The notes below the pieces were generated by a model, which was not told the origin of the DNA, did no database searches, and saw nothing but the letters and a program-made list of their open reading frames with translations. Position numbers and translations under genes: made by a program. This document shows, piece after piece, positions 1 through 8,568 of a stretch of DNA of 64,000 nucleotides (position 1 is the first letter of the stretch; every line of letters starts with the position of its first letter). The stretch is from Cupriavidus sp. U2 (GTDB lineage: Bacteria > Pseudomonadota > Gammaproteobacteria > Burkholderiales > Burkholderiaceae): NCBI RefSeq assembly GCF_009663685.2, contig NZ_RCOG02000027.1, positions 78,239 through 142,238 of the forward strand. Reading direction: 5' to 3'.

Positions 1-1875
1 CTTGCTCTGGTGCGTGGTGGAGACGTTGAACGTCCAGCTGCGCCAGTCGTAGCGTGCGCCGATCGTGTCGGTGGTGCGCGAGTAGAACGGCACGTCCAGG
101 CCGGCCGTGGTGCCCGATTTCTGGATGGCGCGCGTGTACGTGTAGTTGGCGTACAGGTTCAGGCCGCCCAGCACGCTGGCACGGTCGAACGTGTAGTCGA
201 TGGCCGCTTCCACGCCATCGTGGTCGGTCGCACCAATGTTCTGGAACGTGGCCGGGAACAGGCCCGGCACCTGCAGGATCTGGTTGTCGAACTTGATCTT
301 GAACGCGGTCAGCTCGCCCTTGATGCGGCTGTCCGTCCAGCGGGTACCCACTTCGAACGTCTTGGCCACTTCAGGCTGCAGCGGATTGTTCGGCGTCTGC
401 GAATTGAGCTGCGTGTTCTGCACCGGGCCGAACGACGTGCTGTAGTCGGCAAACACCGTCCAGGCGCTGTTCACCAGGTACGACACGTTGACCGACGGCA
501 GCGCCTTGTTGTTCAGGCTTTCCCACTGCGTCGCGGTGTTGCGCTGCTGGCGGGACGTGTCGATATGCTCGAAGCGCACGCCCGGCACGATGCGCCAGTT
601 GCCGTAGGCGATGCGGTCGTCGATGTAGACGGCGTGGGCGTCGGTGGCATTGTCGAACGTCGTGGTCGGACCGTTCACGCCGGTCTGGCGGTTCGTGCTG
701 AACTGGTTGTCGTCGCCGCGTTCGCGGATGTAGCGGTAGCCGACCGTCACGTCATGGGTGGTCGGGCCCACGCCGAAACGCTGCGTGAAGCGCGGCTCGA
801 TGCCGAACGTCGTGTAGTTGCGCGGCTGGTGCGCGATCACGGTGGCGCTCTGCTGCAGCGTGCTCTGGCGATAGCTTTCGTTGAAGAACGTGCGGATCTC
901 GAATTCCTGGTTCGCGGAAATCGTGTTCACGTAGCCCAGGTCGAAACCGTAGCGATTGCCGCTCCAGTAGTCGTCGGGGCGCGTGTTCTGGAACGGATTG
1001 GCGTTGTACTGCGCCACGCTCAGCCCGCCCGGCGTCTTCGACTTGACGTCGTAGTACGACAGCTTGCCGTAGACCTGCGACGTCGGCGTGATGTCGTAGG
1101 CGAACTTCACGGCCAGGTCGTTGACGTTGTCGTCGCTGCCCTGGCGCCATTCTCGGCCCGTCATGCCCGAGTACAGCAGCGCGATGCCCAGGCCGCTGTC
1201 GAGCGTGGTGCCCACGAACGCGTTGTACTGGGTGTTCTTGCCGCCACCTTCGGTGTAGATGTTCTCGCGCACCGACGCCTCGCCGCTGAACACGCCCGGA
1301 ATCGGCCTGGTGTTGAAATTGATGATGCCGCCGACGTTCTGCGGGCCGTAGCGCACGGCGCCACCGCTGCGCACCACGTCGATCGATTCGATGTTGCCCA
1401 GGCTCACCGGGGCAAACGACAGCTGCGGCTGGCCGTACGGCGCCACGGCCATCGGGATGCCGTCGAGCAGCACCGTGGAGCGTGGCGTGTAGCGGCCGGA
1501 CAGGCCCCGCACGCCGATATTGAGCGACACGGCGCTGCCTGCCGTGCCGGAGTTGTCGGTCGCCTGCACGCCCGGGATGCGCCGCATGACGTCGCCAATG
1601 CTCTGTGCGCCGCTCTGTTCGATCTGCTGCTCGCTGACCACCGTGCGGGCGCCGGGGAACGTCTTCACGCTGTTCTGCAGCCCCGTGCCGAGCCAGTTTC
1701 CGGAAACCTGAACCGTTTCGAGCATCTTTTCCGTCTCACCACCCTGCACCGGTCCCGGGGCGTCCTGGGCGGCCGCCCATTGCGGCGTCAGGCACAGCAT
1801 CGAGACAGCCAGCGCCGTGGCGCACGGTGCAAAGTGGGGCGCGGCGAATGGCAGTCCGCGACGGCTCGAATTCAT
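1..1875 (-). CDS. TonB-dependent siderophore receptor, FecA-like (C-terminus cut by window edge)
   Basis: Outer-membrane, energy-coupled receptor for a ferric chelate. The ATG at 1875 follows AAGGGAAG and gives a signal peptide ending near AAAQDA. Then comes a plug domain with GDVMRRIPGVQATDNSG, LNIGVRGLSGRYTPRSTVLLDGIP and SIDVVRSGGAVRYGPQNVGG, the usual TonB-receptor plug blocks. The remaining visible sequence is barrel. 625 codons are present and the reading frame is open at base 1, so roughly 80-120 residues are missing. The GGAVRYGPQNVGGIINF block resembles ferric-dicitrate (FecA) type receptors, but the substrate cannot be fixed. A Fur-box-like palindrome lies about 45 bp upstream, so iron repression is likely. 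No FecI/FecR pair is visible in the window. Confidence 0.9.
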   Translation of the reverse strand, partial: MNSSRRGLPFAAPHFAPCATALAVSMLCLTPQWAAAQDAPGPVQGGETEKMLETVQVSGNWLGTGLQNSVKTFPGARTVVSEQQIEQSGAQSIGDVMRRIPGVQATDNSGTAGSAVSLNIGVRGLSGRYTPRSTVLLDGIPMAVAPYGQPQLSFAPVSLGNIESIDVVRSGGAVRYGPQNVGGIINFNTRPIPGVFSGEASVRENIYTEGGGKNTQYNAFVGTTLDSGLGIALLYSGMTGREWRQGSDDNVNDLAVKFAYDITPTSQVYGKLSYYDVKSKTPGGLSVAQYNANPFQNTRPDDYWSGNRYGFDLGYVNTISANQEFEIRTFFNESYRQSTLQQSATVIAHQPRNYTTFGIEPRFTQRFGVGPTTHDVTVGYRYIRERGDDNQFSTNRQTGVNGPTTTFDNATDAHAVYIDDRIAYGNWRIVPGVRFEHIDTSRQQRNTATQWESLNNKALPSVNVSYLVNSAWTVFADYSTSFGPVQNTQLNSQTPNNPLQPEVAKTFEVGTRWTDSRIKGELTAFKIKFDNQILQVPGLFPATFQNIGATDHDGVEAAIDYTFDRASVLGGLNLYANYTYTRAIQKSGTTAGLDVPFYSRTTDTIGARYDWRSWTFNVSTTHQSK

Positions 1876-1917
1876 GGTCTTCCCTTGTGACAAGAAACTG
1901 ACAAAGGCCACGAATGT

Positions 1918-1938
1918 AAGTGATAACGGTTCTCGTTT
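1918..1938. promoter_or_regulatory. Candidate Fur box
   Basis: The sequence AAGTGATAACGGTTCTCGTTT is a degenerate palindrome matching the AATGAGAATCATTCTCATT style of Fur site seen before TonB receptor genes. It sits about 45 bp upstream of the receptor ATG, where a repressor would overlap the promoter. Confidence 0.6.
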
Positions 1939-2144
1939 GTAGCCCCAATGGGAAAAGACGCGCTTAATGTATGTCGATCACGACAATGTGTTGCCCATAG
2001 GCGACATTTTGTCGATACCTGACGCTACGCAGCCCGCATTTGGGTGATTCCAGCGCCCCACCGAGAGAGGGTGGGCGCCTTATCGGCCCTCACCCATACT
2101 GACCGGCCACCGGCCAGAAGAGCCGGACCAACCTGGGTCAGAAC

Positions 2145-2315
2145 ATGCACGCAGTCTCGTTTGTCGGATACGCGCTCGCGTTTCTGGCGGTGATCATCAT
2201 CGCCGCCCGCTGGATCTATCGAAATCACCCGGCCCTGCGGGACACCGATCCGCCGCCCCCCGAACGCCGCGACGATGGCGCCGGCGCGCGGCGCGGCGGC
2301 CCGTCGCACGACTGA
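2145..2315 (+). CDS. Small single-pass membrane peptide (56 aa), hypothetical
   Basis: Not a recognised family. The 56-codon frame begins MHAVSFVGYALAFLAVIIIAA: a hydrophobic segment at about residues 4-21, then RWIYRNH, then a hydrophilic tail rich in Pro, Arg, Asp and Gly. This topology (one N-terminal helix and a charged tail) is that of a real small membrane protein rather than a random frame. The ribosome-binding site is weak, and about 110 bp separate it from chaA in the same direction. It could be a leader or accessory peptide of the ChaA transcript. Confidence 0.4.
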   Translation: MHAVSFVGYALAFLAVIIIAARWIYRNHPALRDTDPPPPERRDDGAGARRGGPSHD

Positions 2316-2428
2316 TCCGCGCACGCGCCGGGAACTGCCACGCCCTGTCGTTGCCTGAACCTCTTGCGCCCGCGCCACGCGGCGTGCACGCTCGCGCCTG
2401 TAAGCCACAAGAACAAAGGGAACAAGAC

Positions 2429-3511
2429 ATGGCAACTGCCAACAAACTGCCGGCCTGGACCATCTGGTCCCCGCTGGCCGCCTGGGCCGCCTTCGGCCTG
2501 GGCCTTGCAATGACGGGGCAGGCCTGGCTCATCGCACTGATGTCGATCGCATTGGCCGGTGCGGTGTTTTCGGCCGTCCATCATGCCGAGGTGGTGGCTC
2601 ACAAGGTTGGCGAGCCGTTCGGCACGCTGGTGCTGGCCATTGCGGTGACCGTGATCGAGGTGGCGCTGATCGTATCGGTCATGCTGTCGTCCGGGCCGGA
2701 AAAAGCCGGCCTGGCGCGCGACACGGTGTTCGCGGCGGTCATGATTATCTGCAACGGCATTGTCGGCATCTGCCTGTTCGTGGGCGCGCTGCACCATCGC
2801 GAGCAGGCCTTCCAGGCGCCGGGCGCCAATGCGGCCATGGCCATCCTGGTCACCCTGCTCGGGCTGACGATGGTGCTGCCGAACTTCACCAGCACCACGC
2901 CGGGGCCTGTCCTGTCATCGTCCCAGCTGGCGTTCTCCGGCGTGATGTCGCTGCTGCTCTACGGCTGCTTTGTCTTCGTGCAGACCGTGCGGCATCGCGA
3001 CTACTTCCTGGTGGACGGCAGCAACGACGAAAACGTCCATGCGCCGCCGCCGCCCACGCGCGTGGCCGTGGCCAGCGGCGTGCTGCTGGTGGTCTGCCTG
3101 GTGGCCGTGGTGGCATTGGCCAAGCTGCTGTCGCCGTCGGTGGAAAAAGCCGTTGCGAACGCCGGGTTGCCGGCAGCGGTGGTGGGGGTGGTGATCGCGG
3201 CACTGGTGCTGCTGCCCGAAGGGCTTGCCGCGCTGCGCGCCGCGCGGTCCGACCGCATCCAGACCAGCCTGAACCTGGCGCTGGGGTCGGCCCTGGCCAG
3301 TATCGGCCTGACCATTCCGACGGTGGCCATCGTCTTCATCACCATCGGGCAGCCGCTGGAACTGGGCTTGAGCGCCAAGGAAATGGTGCTGCTGTTCCTG
3401 ACGATGATCGTGGCGTCGCTGACGCTTGGCATGGGCCGCACGACCATCCTGCAGGGCGTGGTCCACATGGTGATCTTCGCGGCGTACCTGTTCCTGACAA
3501 TCGTACCCTAG
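2429..3511 (+). CDS. chaA: Calcium/proton (sodium/proton) antiporter, ChaA/CaCA family
   Basis: Inner-membrane cation/H+ exchanger of about 360 residues, close to E. coli ChaA (366). It shows the two pseudo-symmetric acidic alpha repeats of the CaCA superfamily: PFGTLVLAIAVTVIEVALIV in the N-half, and VVIAALVLLPEGLAALRAA with SALASIGLTIPTVAI in the C-half. About eleven hydrophobic segments are visible, with a cytosolic loop containing DGSNDENVHAPPPP between the halves. The ATG at 2429 is preferred over in-frame upstream codons because it is preceded by AAAGGGAACAAGAC and begins the conserved region. It is convergent with the Bug gene across a hairpin. Confidence 0.9.
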   Translation: MATANKLPAWTIWSPLAAWAAFGLGLAMTGQAWLIALMSIALAGAVFSAVHHAEVVAHKVGEPFGTLVLAIAVTVIEVALIVSVMLSSGPEKAGLARDTVFAAVMIICNGIVGICLFVGALHHREQAFQAPGANAAMAILVTLLGLTMVLPNFTSTTPGPVLSSSQLAFSGVMSLLLYGCFVFVQTVRHRDYFLVDGSNDENVHAPPPPTRVAVASGVLLVVCLVAVVALAKLLSPSVEKAVANAGLPAAVVGVVIAALVLLPEGLAALRAARSDRIQTSLNLALGSALASIGLTIPTVAIVFITIGQPLELGLSAKEMVLLFLTMIVASLTLGMGRTTILQGVVHMVIFAAYLFLTIVP

Positions 3512-3530
3512 CGGCAGGGCCCGACTCCCG

Positions 3531-3552
3531 CCTCGCCCTTCAATGGGCGAGG
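3531..3552. terminator. Hairpin between convergent chaA and Bug genes
   Basis: CCTCGCCC (3531-3538) pairs with GGGCGAGG (3545-3552) across a 6-nt loop, giving a perfect 8-bp GC-rich stem followed by GGAAAAA. It lies between two convergent genes, so a bidirectional terminator is the simplest reading. Confidence 0.55.
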
Positions 3553-3606
3553 GGAAAAACACAATCAGGTCAGCTCCGCTGGCGGCAATCGGTCGCCACC
3601 GTCCGC

Positions 3607-4599
3607 TCAGTCGGCATGGATGCCCCGTTCGCGGATCAGCGTGCCCCACTTGACCGTTTCCTTGGCCAGGTGGTCCTTCAGCTGCGCCGGCGTGCTGCCG
3701 ATCGGCTCCGCGCCGATGCCGGCCAGACGCTGTTGCACGGACGGCTTCTTCAGCGATTCGAGCATGGCGCGGTTCAACGTGTCGATCACCGCCTGCGGGG
3801 TCTTGGCCGGCACGAACGCGGCAAACCACGGCGATAGCTCATAGCCCGGCACGCCCGCCTCCGCCACCGTCGGCACATTGGGCAGCGCAGTCGATCGCTT
3901 GCTGGTGGTCACCGCAATCGGCGTCAGCTTGCCGCTGTCGATATGGGGCTTGGCCGACGTAATGCTGTCGAACATGTAGTCTACCTGCCCGCCCAGCAGG
4001 TCGGTCATGGCCGGGCCCGATCCCTTGTACGGGATATGCAGCAGGTCCACGTGCGCCATCGACGTGAACAGCTCGCCGGCCAGGTGGATCGACGTGCCGT
4101 TGCCGGCCGACGCATAGGTGTACTTGCCCGGCTTGGCTTTGGCGCTGGCGATGACCTCGGCCACCGTCTTCTGCGGATTCTTCGCCTTGTTGGCGACCAG
4201 CACGTTGGGCACCACGGCCAGCAGCGACACCGGCGCGAAATCCTTGATCGGGTCGTAGCTGAGCTTGCCGTACAGCGCCGGATTCACGGCCATGCCGTTG
4301 GCCACGATGATCAGCGTGTAGCCGTCGGCCGGCGAGCGCGCCACCATCTCGGCGCCGATATTGCCGCCGGCGCCAGGGCGGTTCTCGACCACGATGGCCT
4401 GGCCCAGCGACTTCGACATGTCTTCGCCCAGCGTACGCGCGATGTTGTCCATCGCACCGCCCGCGGGGAACGGCACCACCCAGCGGATCGGATGGTCGGG
4501 ATAGGCGGCGTGCGCCGGAGCGGCTGCGGCAAGCAGCAGCGATGCGGAAATGGCAAATGCGGCCGGCACGCGGGCCGACCGTTGCAGCAAGGACTTCAT
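3607..4599 (-). CDS. Tripartite tricarboxylate transporter (Bug/TctC) substrate-binding protein
   Basis: Periplasmic binding protein of 330 residues. The Sec signal is MKSLLQRSARVPAAFAISASL...APAHA. It carries the Bug hallmarks: YPDHPIRWVVPFPAGGAMDNIARTL, VVENRPGAGGNIGAE, ADGYTLIIVANG and LLHIPYKGSGPAMTDLLGGQVD. The ATG at 4599 is chosen because the longer frame runs back through catC. It starts 29 bp after catC in the same direction, so it is probably the last gene of the cat transcript. That context suggests an aromatic- or muconate-related acid as ligand. No TctA/TctB membrane genes are present, which is common for Bug proteins. Confidence 0.9.
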   Translation of the reverse strand: MKSLLQRSARVPAAFAISASLLLAAAAPAHAAYPDHPIRWVVPFPAGGAMDNIARTLGEDMSKSLGQAIVVENRPGAGGNIGAEMVARSPADGYTLIIVANGMAVNPALYGKLSYDPIKDFAPVSLLAVVPNVLVANKAKNPQKTVAEVIASAKAKPGKYTYASAGNGTSIHLAGELFTSMAHVDLLHIPYKGSGPAMTDLLGGQVDYMFDSITSAKPHIDSGKLTPIAVTTSKRSTALPNVPTVAEAGVPGYELSPWFAAFVPAKTPQAVIDTLNRAMLESLKKPSVQQRLAGIGAEPIGSTPAQLKDHLAKETVKWGTLIRERGIHAD

Positions 4600-4628
4600 G
4601 TCTCCGTTCCTTCTTTTCTGGTTGCCGA

Positions 4629-4907
4629 TCAGCGGATCGACCACGGGTGCTTGGCCAGCGGGGTGACGTGGATCTTCATGTACGGGAACAGCGGCAGGCT
4701 GGCCAGCAGCGTGTGCAGTTCGTCGTTCGATTCCACATCGAACACGCTGTAGTTGGCATACTCGCCCACCACGCGGTACAGCGCCTGCCACTTGCCCTGG
4801 CGCTGCAGGTCCTGCGAATAGGCCTTTTCGCGGGCCTTGATCTCGTCGGCCGTAGCGGCCGGCAGGTCGTGCGGGATCTGCACGTCCATCCTGACAAGGA
4901 ACAACAT
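4629..4907 (-). CDS. catC: Muconolactone delta-isomerase
   Basis: Converts muconolactone to beta-ketoadipate enol-lactone in the catechol ortho-cleavage branch. The 92-residue protein starts MLFLVRMDVQIPHDLP, continues with KAREKAYSQDLQRQGKWQALYRVVGEYANYSVFDVESNDELH, and ends LPLFPYMKIHVTPLAKHPWS. Length and motifs match the compact decameric CatC family (about 92-96 aa). It lies 50 bp downstream of catB on the same strand. Long frames on the opposite strand here are shadows. Confidence 0.92.
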   Translation of the reverse strand: MLFLVRMDVQIPHDLPAATADEIKAREKAYSQDLQRQGKWQALYRVVGEYANYSVFDVESNDELHTLLASLPLFPYMKIHVTPLAKHPWSIR

Positions 4908-4957
4908 GGGATGTGTCTCCGGATTGAATGCGTAATCGGAATGTCTGACTGACCGCC

Positions 4958-6082
4958 TTAGCCAGCCTTGCGGCGATAGTGGCGCAGCTTGTCTTCGTCG
5001 ATGGCCAGGCCCAGCCCCGGCCCCTTCGGCAGGTGCAGCGCAAAGTCCTTGAACACCGGGCGGTCCACCACGATGTCGTCCTTCACCAGCAGCGGACCGA
5101 ACAGCTCGGTGCCCCACGCCAGTTGCGGCAGCGTGCAGAAGCCGTGCGCGGCGGCGATGGTACCCACGGCGCCTTCGAGCATGGTGCCGCCATAGAGCGC
5201 GATGCCGGCCGCGTCGCCCACGGCAGCCGTGCGCAGCATGCCGAAGATGCCGCCCGACTTGGCGATCTTCAGCGCAAACACGTCGGCGGCGCCCAGGCGG
5301 GCCAGTTCCATCGCGTCCTCTGGGCCGGTCACGGCTTCGTCGGCCATGATCGGTACCACGAAGCGCGCCGCCAGCCGCGCCAGCGCGGTGCGATGCTCGC
5401 GCGGGGTGGGCTGCTCGATCAGGTCGATGCCTGCGGCCTCCAGCATGGCGATACCGGTCGCGGCATCGGCTTCGTTCCAGGCCTGGTTGACGTCCACGGT
5501 CACGCGGGCCCGGTCGCCCAGCGCACGCTTGATGGCCGACACGTGCGCCACGTCGTCGCGCACGCTGCGGCGGCCGATCTTGAGCTTGAACGTGTTGTGC
5601 CGGCGTTCTTCCAGAAAACGCTCGGCTTCCTCGATGTCGCGGCCGGTGTCGCCGCTGGCCAGGGTCCAGAGCACCGGCAGCGTGTCGCGTACGGCGCCGC
5701 CCAGCAGCGTGACCAGCGGCACGCCCAGGCGCTTGCCCTGCGCGTCGAGCAGGGCCGACTCCAGCGCCGACTTGGCGAACCGGTTGCCGCGCGCCACCTT
5801 GTTCAGGCGCGCCATCGCGCCATGCACGTTGGTGGCGTCCTGCCCGGCCAGCGCAGGGCCCAGGTAGGTGTCGATCGTCAGCTTGATGCCCTCGGGGCTT
5901 TCGTCACCATACGACAGACCGCCGATGGTGGTGGCCTCGCCGATGCCCTCCACGCCGTCGCTGCAACGCAGGCGCACGATGACCAGCGTCTGCTGCTGCA
6001 TCGTGGCCATGGCCAGCTGGTGGGCCCGGATGGTCGGCAGGTCCACCAGGATGGCCTCCATCGAAGAAATTGTCGCAGTCAT
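4958..6082 (-). CDS. catB: Muconate cycloisomerase (cis,cis-muconate lactonizing enzyme)
   Basis: Enolase-superfamily enzyme that lactonizes cis,cis-muconate to muconolactone. The 374-residue protein has the full catalytic set: the K-x-K pair in TFKLKIGRR (K166, K168), metal ligands D197 (VDVNQAW), E223 (LIEQP) and D248 (MADEA), and the general base K272 (LKIAKSGG). The ATG at 6082 follows AAAAGGT at good spacing; longer frames run into the divergent promoter. First gene of catB-catC-Bug. No catechol 1,2-dioxygenase gene (catA) is in the window, so catechol cleavage must be encoded elsewhere. Confidence 0.93.
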   Translation of the reverse strand: MTATISSMEAILVDLPTIRAHQLAMATMQQQTLVIVRLRCSDGVEGIGEATTIGGLSYGDESPEGIKLTIDTYLGPALAGQDATNVHGAMARLNKVARGNRFAKSALESALLDAQGKRLGVPLVTLLGGAVRDTLPVLWTLASGDTGRDIEEAERFLEERRHNTFKLKIGRRSVRDDVAHVSAIKRALGDRARVTVDVNQAWNEADAATGIAMLEAAGIDLIEQPTPREHRTALARLAARFVVPIMADEAVTGPEDAMELARLGAADVFALKIAKSGGIFGMLRTAAVGDAAGIALYGGTMLEGAVGTIAAAHGFCTLPQLAWGTELFGPLLVKDDIVVDRPVFKDFALHLPKGPGLGLAIDEDKLRHYRRKAG

Positions 6083-6089
6083 ACCTTTT

Positions 6090-6121
6090 CCATACTCAAA
6101 TACGCGTTGCAGCGAGTATGG
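6090..6121. promoter_or_regulatory. Inverted repeat in the catB-catR intergenic region (possible activation site)
   Basis: CCATACTC (6090-6097) and GAGTATGG (6114-6121) form a perfect 8-bp inverted repeat with a 16-nt spacer. It lies just upstream of the catB start and contains ATAC and GTAT half-sites like those of the CatM/BenM consensus, but more widely spaced. It may be the inducer-dependent activation site. Confidence 0.45.
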
Positions 6122-6164
6122 ACCTTGACCTGACTGGCGTCCAAGACCGAAGATGTCTTGATCC

Positions 6165-6179
6165 ATACCTGATGGGTAT
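6165..6179. promoter_or_regulatory. CatR/BenM-type operator, ATAC-N7-GTAT
   Basis: The bases ATACCTGATGGGTAT fit the ATAC-N7-GTAT recognition consensus established for the muconate-responsive regulators CatM and BenM. The site lies 26 bp upstream of the LysR start and about 85 bp from catB, where a recognition-binding site that also autoregulates the regulator gene is expected. Confidence 0.65.
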
Positions 6180-6204
6180 GCATCGACATATCCCCTCCTC
6201 CGCC

Positions 6205-7086
6205 ATGGAACTCCGCCATCTCCGCTATTTCCAGACCGTCGCCCAGGAACTGAATGTGACGCGTGCGGCAGAAAAGCTGCATATGGCCCAGCCGCCGCTG
6301 TCGCGGCAGATCCGTCAGTTCGAGGAAGAAGTGGGCGTGGCGCTGTTCGACCGCGTGGGCCGTGGCCTGAAGCTGACCGAGGCGGGCCGCTTCCTGCTGG
6401 AGCAATCGCTGCAACTGACGCAGCGGCTGGAAGAAACGCTGGAAGGCACGCGCCGCATCGGCCGCAACGAAAAGCGCTGGTTCGGCATCGGCTTTGTGCC
6501 GTCGGTGCTTTATGGCGTGCTGCCGGAGCTGATCCGCGAATTGCGCGGCGATGACAGCGAGGTGGAAGTCGGCCTGACGGAAATGATCACGGTCCAGCAG
6601 CTTGAGGCGCTCAAGTCCGGCCGCATCGACCTGGCATTCGGCCGGCTCACCTTCAACGATACGGCGATCGTCCAGCAGGTGGTGATGGCCGAGACACTGG
6701 TCGCCGCCATGCCGGTCACCGCCCCGCCCCCGGCCGCGCCGTTCGATGCGGCCGGTCTGGCGCGCCAGCCGCTGATCCTCTATCCCGCCCGACCGCGTCC
6801 CAGCTACGCCGATCACGTGCTGTCGCTGTTCCGCGCGCAGGGCCTGCAACCGCGCGTGGTGCAGGAAGCCAACGAACTGCAGACCGCGCTGGGCCTCGTG
6901 GCGGCGGGCCTGGGCATCACGCTGGTGCCATCGTCGGTGCAGCGGCTGCATCGCGACGACGTGCGCTACGTGTCCATCGACGCCCCCGGCTTCATCTCGC
7001 CCGTGATCATGAGCTATCGTGCCGGCGATACCTCGCCGCACCTGACGCGCGCCATTGCCTGGGTGCGCAGCCAGGCGCGCCCGTAG
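6205..7086 (+). CDS. catR: LysR-type regulator of the cat genes (CatR/BenM-like)
   Basis: Muconate-type LysR regulator, 293 residues. The N-terminal winged helix begins MELRHLRYFQTVAQELNVTRAAEKL and contains MAQPPLSRQIRQFEEEVG, closely matching BenM/CatM as remembered. The effector domain keeps the family blocks IGFVPSVLYGVLPELI, GRIDLAFGR, LILYPARPRPSYADHV and ALGLVAAGLGITLVPSS. The ATG at 6205 matches the usual LysR N-terminus; an upstream in-frame ATG at 6178 overlaps the operator and is less likely. Divergent from catB. Confidence 0.85.
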   Translation: MELRHLRYFQTVAQELNVTRAAEKLHMAQPPLSRQIRQFEEEVGVALFDRVGRGLKLTEAGRFLLEQSLQLTQRLEETLEGTRRIGRNEKRWFGIGFVPSVLYGVLPELIRELRGDDSEVEVGLTEMITVQQLEALKSGRIDLAFGRLTFNDTAIVQQVVMAETLVAAMPVTAPPPAAPFDAAGLARQPLILYPARPRPSYADHVLSLFRAQGLQPRVVQEANELQTALGLVAAGLGITLVPSSVQRLHRDDVRYVSIDAPGFISPVIMSYRAGDTSPHLTRAIAWVRSQARP

Positions 7087-7101
7087 CCGGCGAAACAGGG
7101 C

Positions 7102-8316
7102 CTAGACCGACACCATCTTCGACCTGGCCGCGACCTTCCGGGCTTCCTTGCGGCGGCCATACCAGCCGCCCACCAGCAGCAGCACCGCCACCGCGATGAG
7201 ATCGCCCGTCAGGGCCACGGGCCGCGTCGGACGCCCCCCCGCGAAGCCATAGGTCAGACCTTCGATGCCCACCGACACCACGGCGCCCAGCACGAAGCAG
7301 AACAGGCTGTGGCGGCCGATCTGCACGACCGGACCCATGAAGCGGGCCATCCGCTCGATCCACCCGGCGCGCACGGCCAGGTACACCAGCCATGCCAGAC
7401 CGAGGAAGCTGACCACGCGCAGCGCGGCCAGGCTCTGCTTGGGCAGCGGGAACGCCATCGTCGGGATCCACGCCGGCAGCCAGGACTCATACAGGTGCGG
7501 ACGCATCCACAGGTAGGCGGCGCCCATGCAGAGCAGCGCCACCACCACGGCGCCGGCCGTAAAGGCACGGCGCACGATGGTCTGCTGTGGCAGGACGAAA
7601 TCGGGACGCAGCCGCGCCAGCAGACCCAGGGCGAACATCAGCTGCCAGGCAAACGGGTTGAAGCTCCAGCCGCGCGGCTCGCTACTGGGCAGCAGCGGCA
7701 ACAGCGTGGGCGACATGATCCAGAGCGCCACACTGCCGCAGATAAACGCCAGCGGTTGCGCGCGAGCCCAGCGGATGGCCAGCGGCGCAATGCCGATGAA
7801 TACGGCGTACATCGGCAGCACATCGGACACGAACGGCTGGCGCGCCAGCGCGAAGACCTGCAGCAGCGTGGCCAGCGGCTGCGCCATGAAATCGAGCGCC
7901 TCCGTGGCGCGCACGGCCGGCGCGGGGATCTTGCACATCGCCAGCACAAAGCCGAACAGCAGCATCAGCACGCCGGTCAGCACGAACGCCTTGTAGATCT
8001 CCCAGCTGCGGCGGCGCAGGCGCTTACGTGCCGCGCTGGCACCGTCGCGCGCTTCCATGGCCAGATAGGCCGCGCCGGCCGAGCAGCCGGCCAGGAAGAC
8101 GAACACCTCGGCGGCGTCGAAAAGCTGGAAATTCCGGATCGTATAGTCGGCCAGCACACTGCCGTTGACATGATCGACCACGATGAAGAGCAGCGCGATG
8201 CCGCGAATGAGGTCGATCTCGGTGCGCCGCTGATTGTTGTTCACTGCGTTCACAGGCGTACATCCCAAGGCTTGCCAGCGGCCCGGGAGGCGCCACGCGG
8301 CAATCACGGGTGGCAT
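7102..8316 (-). CDS. OpgC-domain multi-pass membrane protein
   Basis: Inner-membrane acyltransferase-like protein of up to 404 residues, with about ten hydrophobic helices. It shows the OpgC_C hallmarks RRTEIDLIRGIALLFIVVDHVNGS near the N-terminus, FLAGCSAGAAY in the second helix, and GRHSLFCFVLGA near the C-terminus. In the family, OpgC adds succinyl groups to osmoregulated periplasmic glucans; family members in this clade are poorly tested. A GTG at 8253 (starting at the residues before NAVNNNQRR) is an alternative start with a GGGA upstream. Convergent with catR; no opgGH genes nearby. Confidence 0.75.
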   Translation of the reverse strand: MPPVIAAWRLPGRWQALGCTPVNAVNNNQRRTEIDLIRGIALLFIVVDHVNGSVLADYTIRNFQLFDAAEVFVFLAGCSAGAAYLAMEARDGASAARKRLRRRSWEIYKAFVLTGVLMLLFGFVLAMCKIPAPAVRATEALDFMAQPLATLLQVFALARQPFVSDVLPMYAVFIGIAPLAIRWARAQPLAFICGSVALWIMSPTLLPLLPSSEPRGWSFNPFAWQLMFALGLLARLRPDFVLPQQTIVRRAFTAGAVVVALLCMGAAYLWMRPHLYESWLPAWIPTMAFPLPKQSLAALRVVSFLGLAWLVYLAVRAGWIERMARFMGPVVQIGRHSLFCFVLGAVVSVGIEGLTYGFAGGRPTRPVALTGDLIAVAVLLLVGGWYGRRKEARKVAARSKMVSV

Positions 8317-8568
8317 CTTACCGTGATCTCAGGGTTTACCTGTAAGAACAGTGTTTCGCAAAGTTACGATATGTGATAAACCCGGCAGGCGTGGATTTCA
8401 GCAAAACGGTCAGATATCGCGATGATTATTTCGGAGTTTTTCTATTATCGAATAGCAGTTTTACGAAAACGGGATTCATCCAAACGCCGCATGGCGATTT
8501 CCGCGGGAATCTTGCCTATAATTCTCGCTGCTTTTCCCATCCTTGCCTGGCAAAAGAGGCGCGACACC

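Noticed and set aside
10..1890. Long + strand open frame (626 aa)
   Set aside because: It is the antisense shadow of the TonB receptor; no protein features, Arg/Val/Ala-rich, and the minus-strand frame has signal peptide and plug motifs.
8422..8568. N-terminal extension of the FkbM protein
   Set aside because: In-frame ATGs at 8422 and 8491 lack ribosome-binding sites; the ATG at 8569 has AAGAGG.
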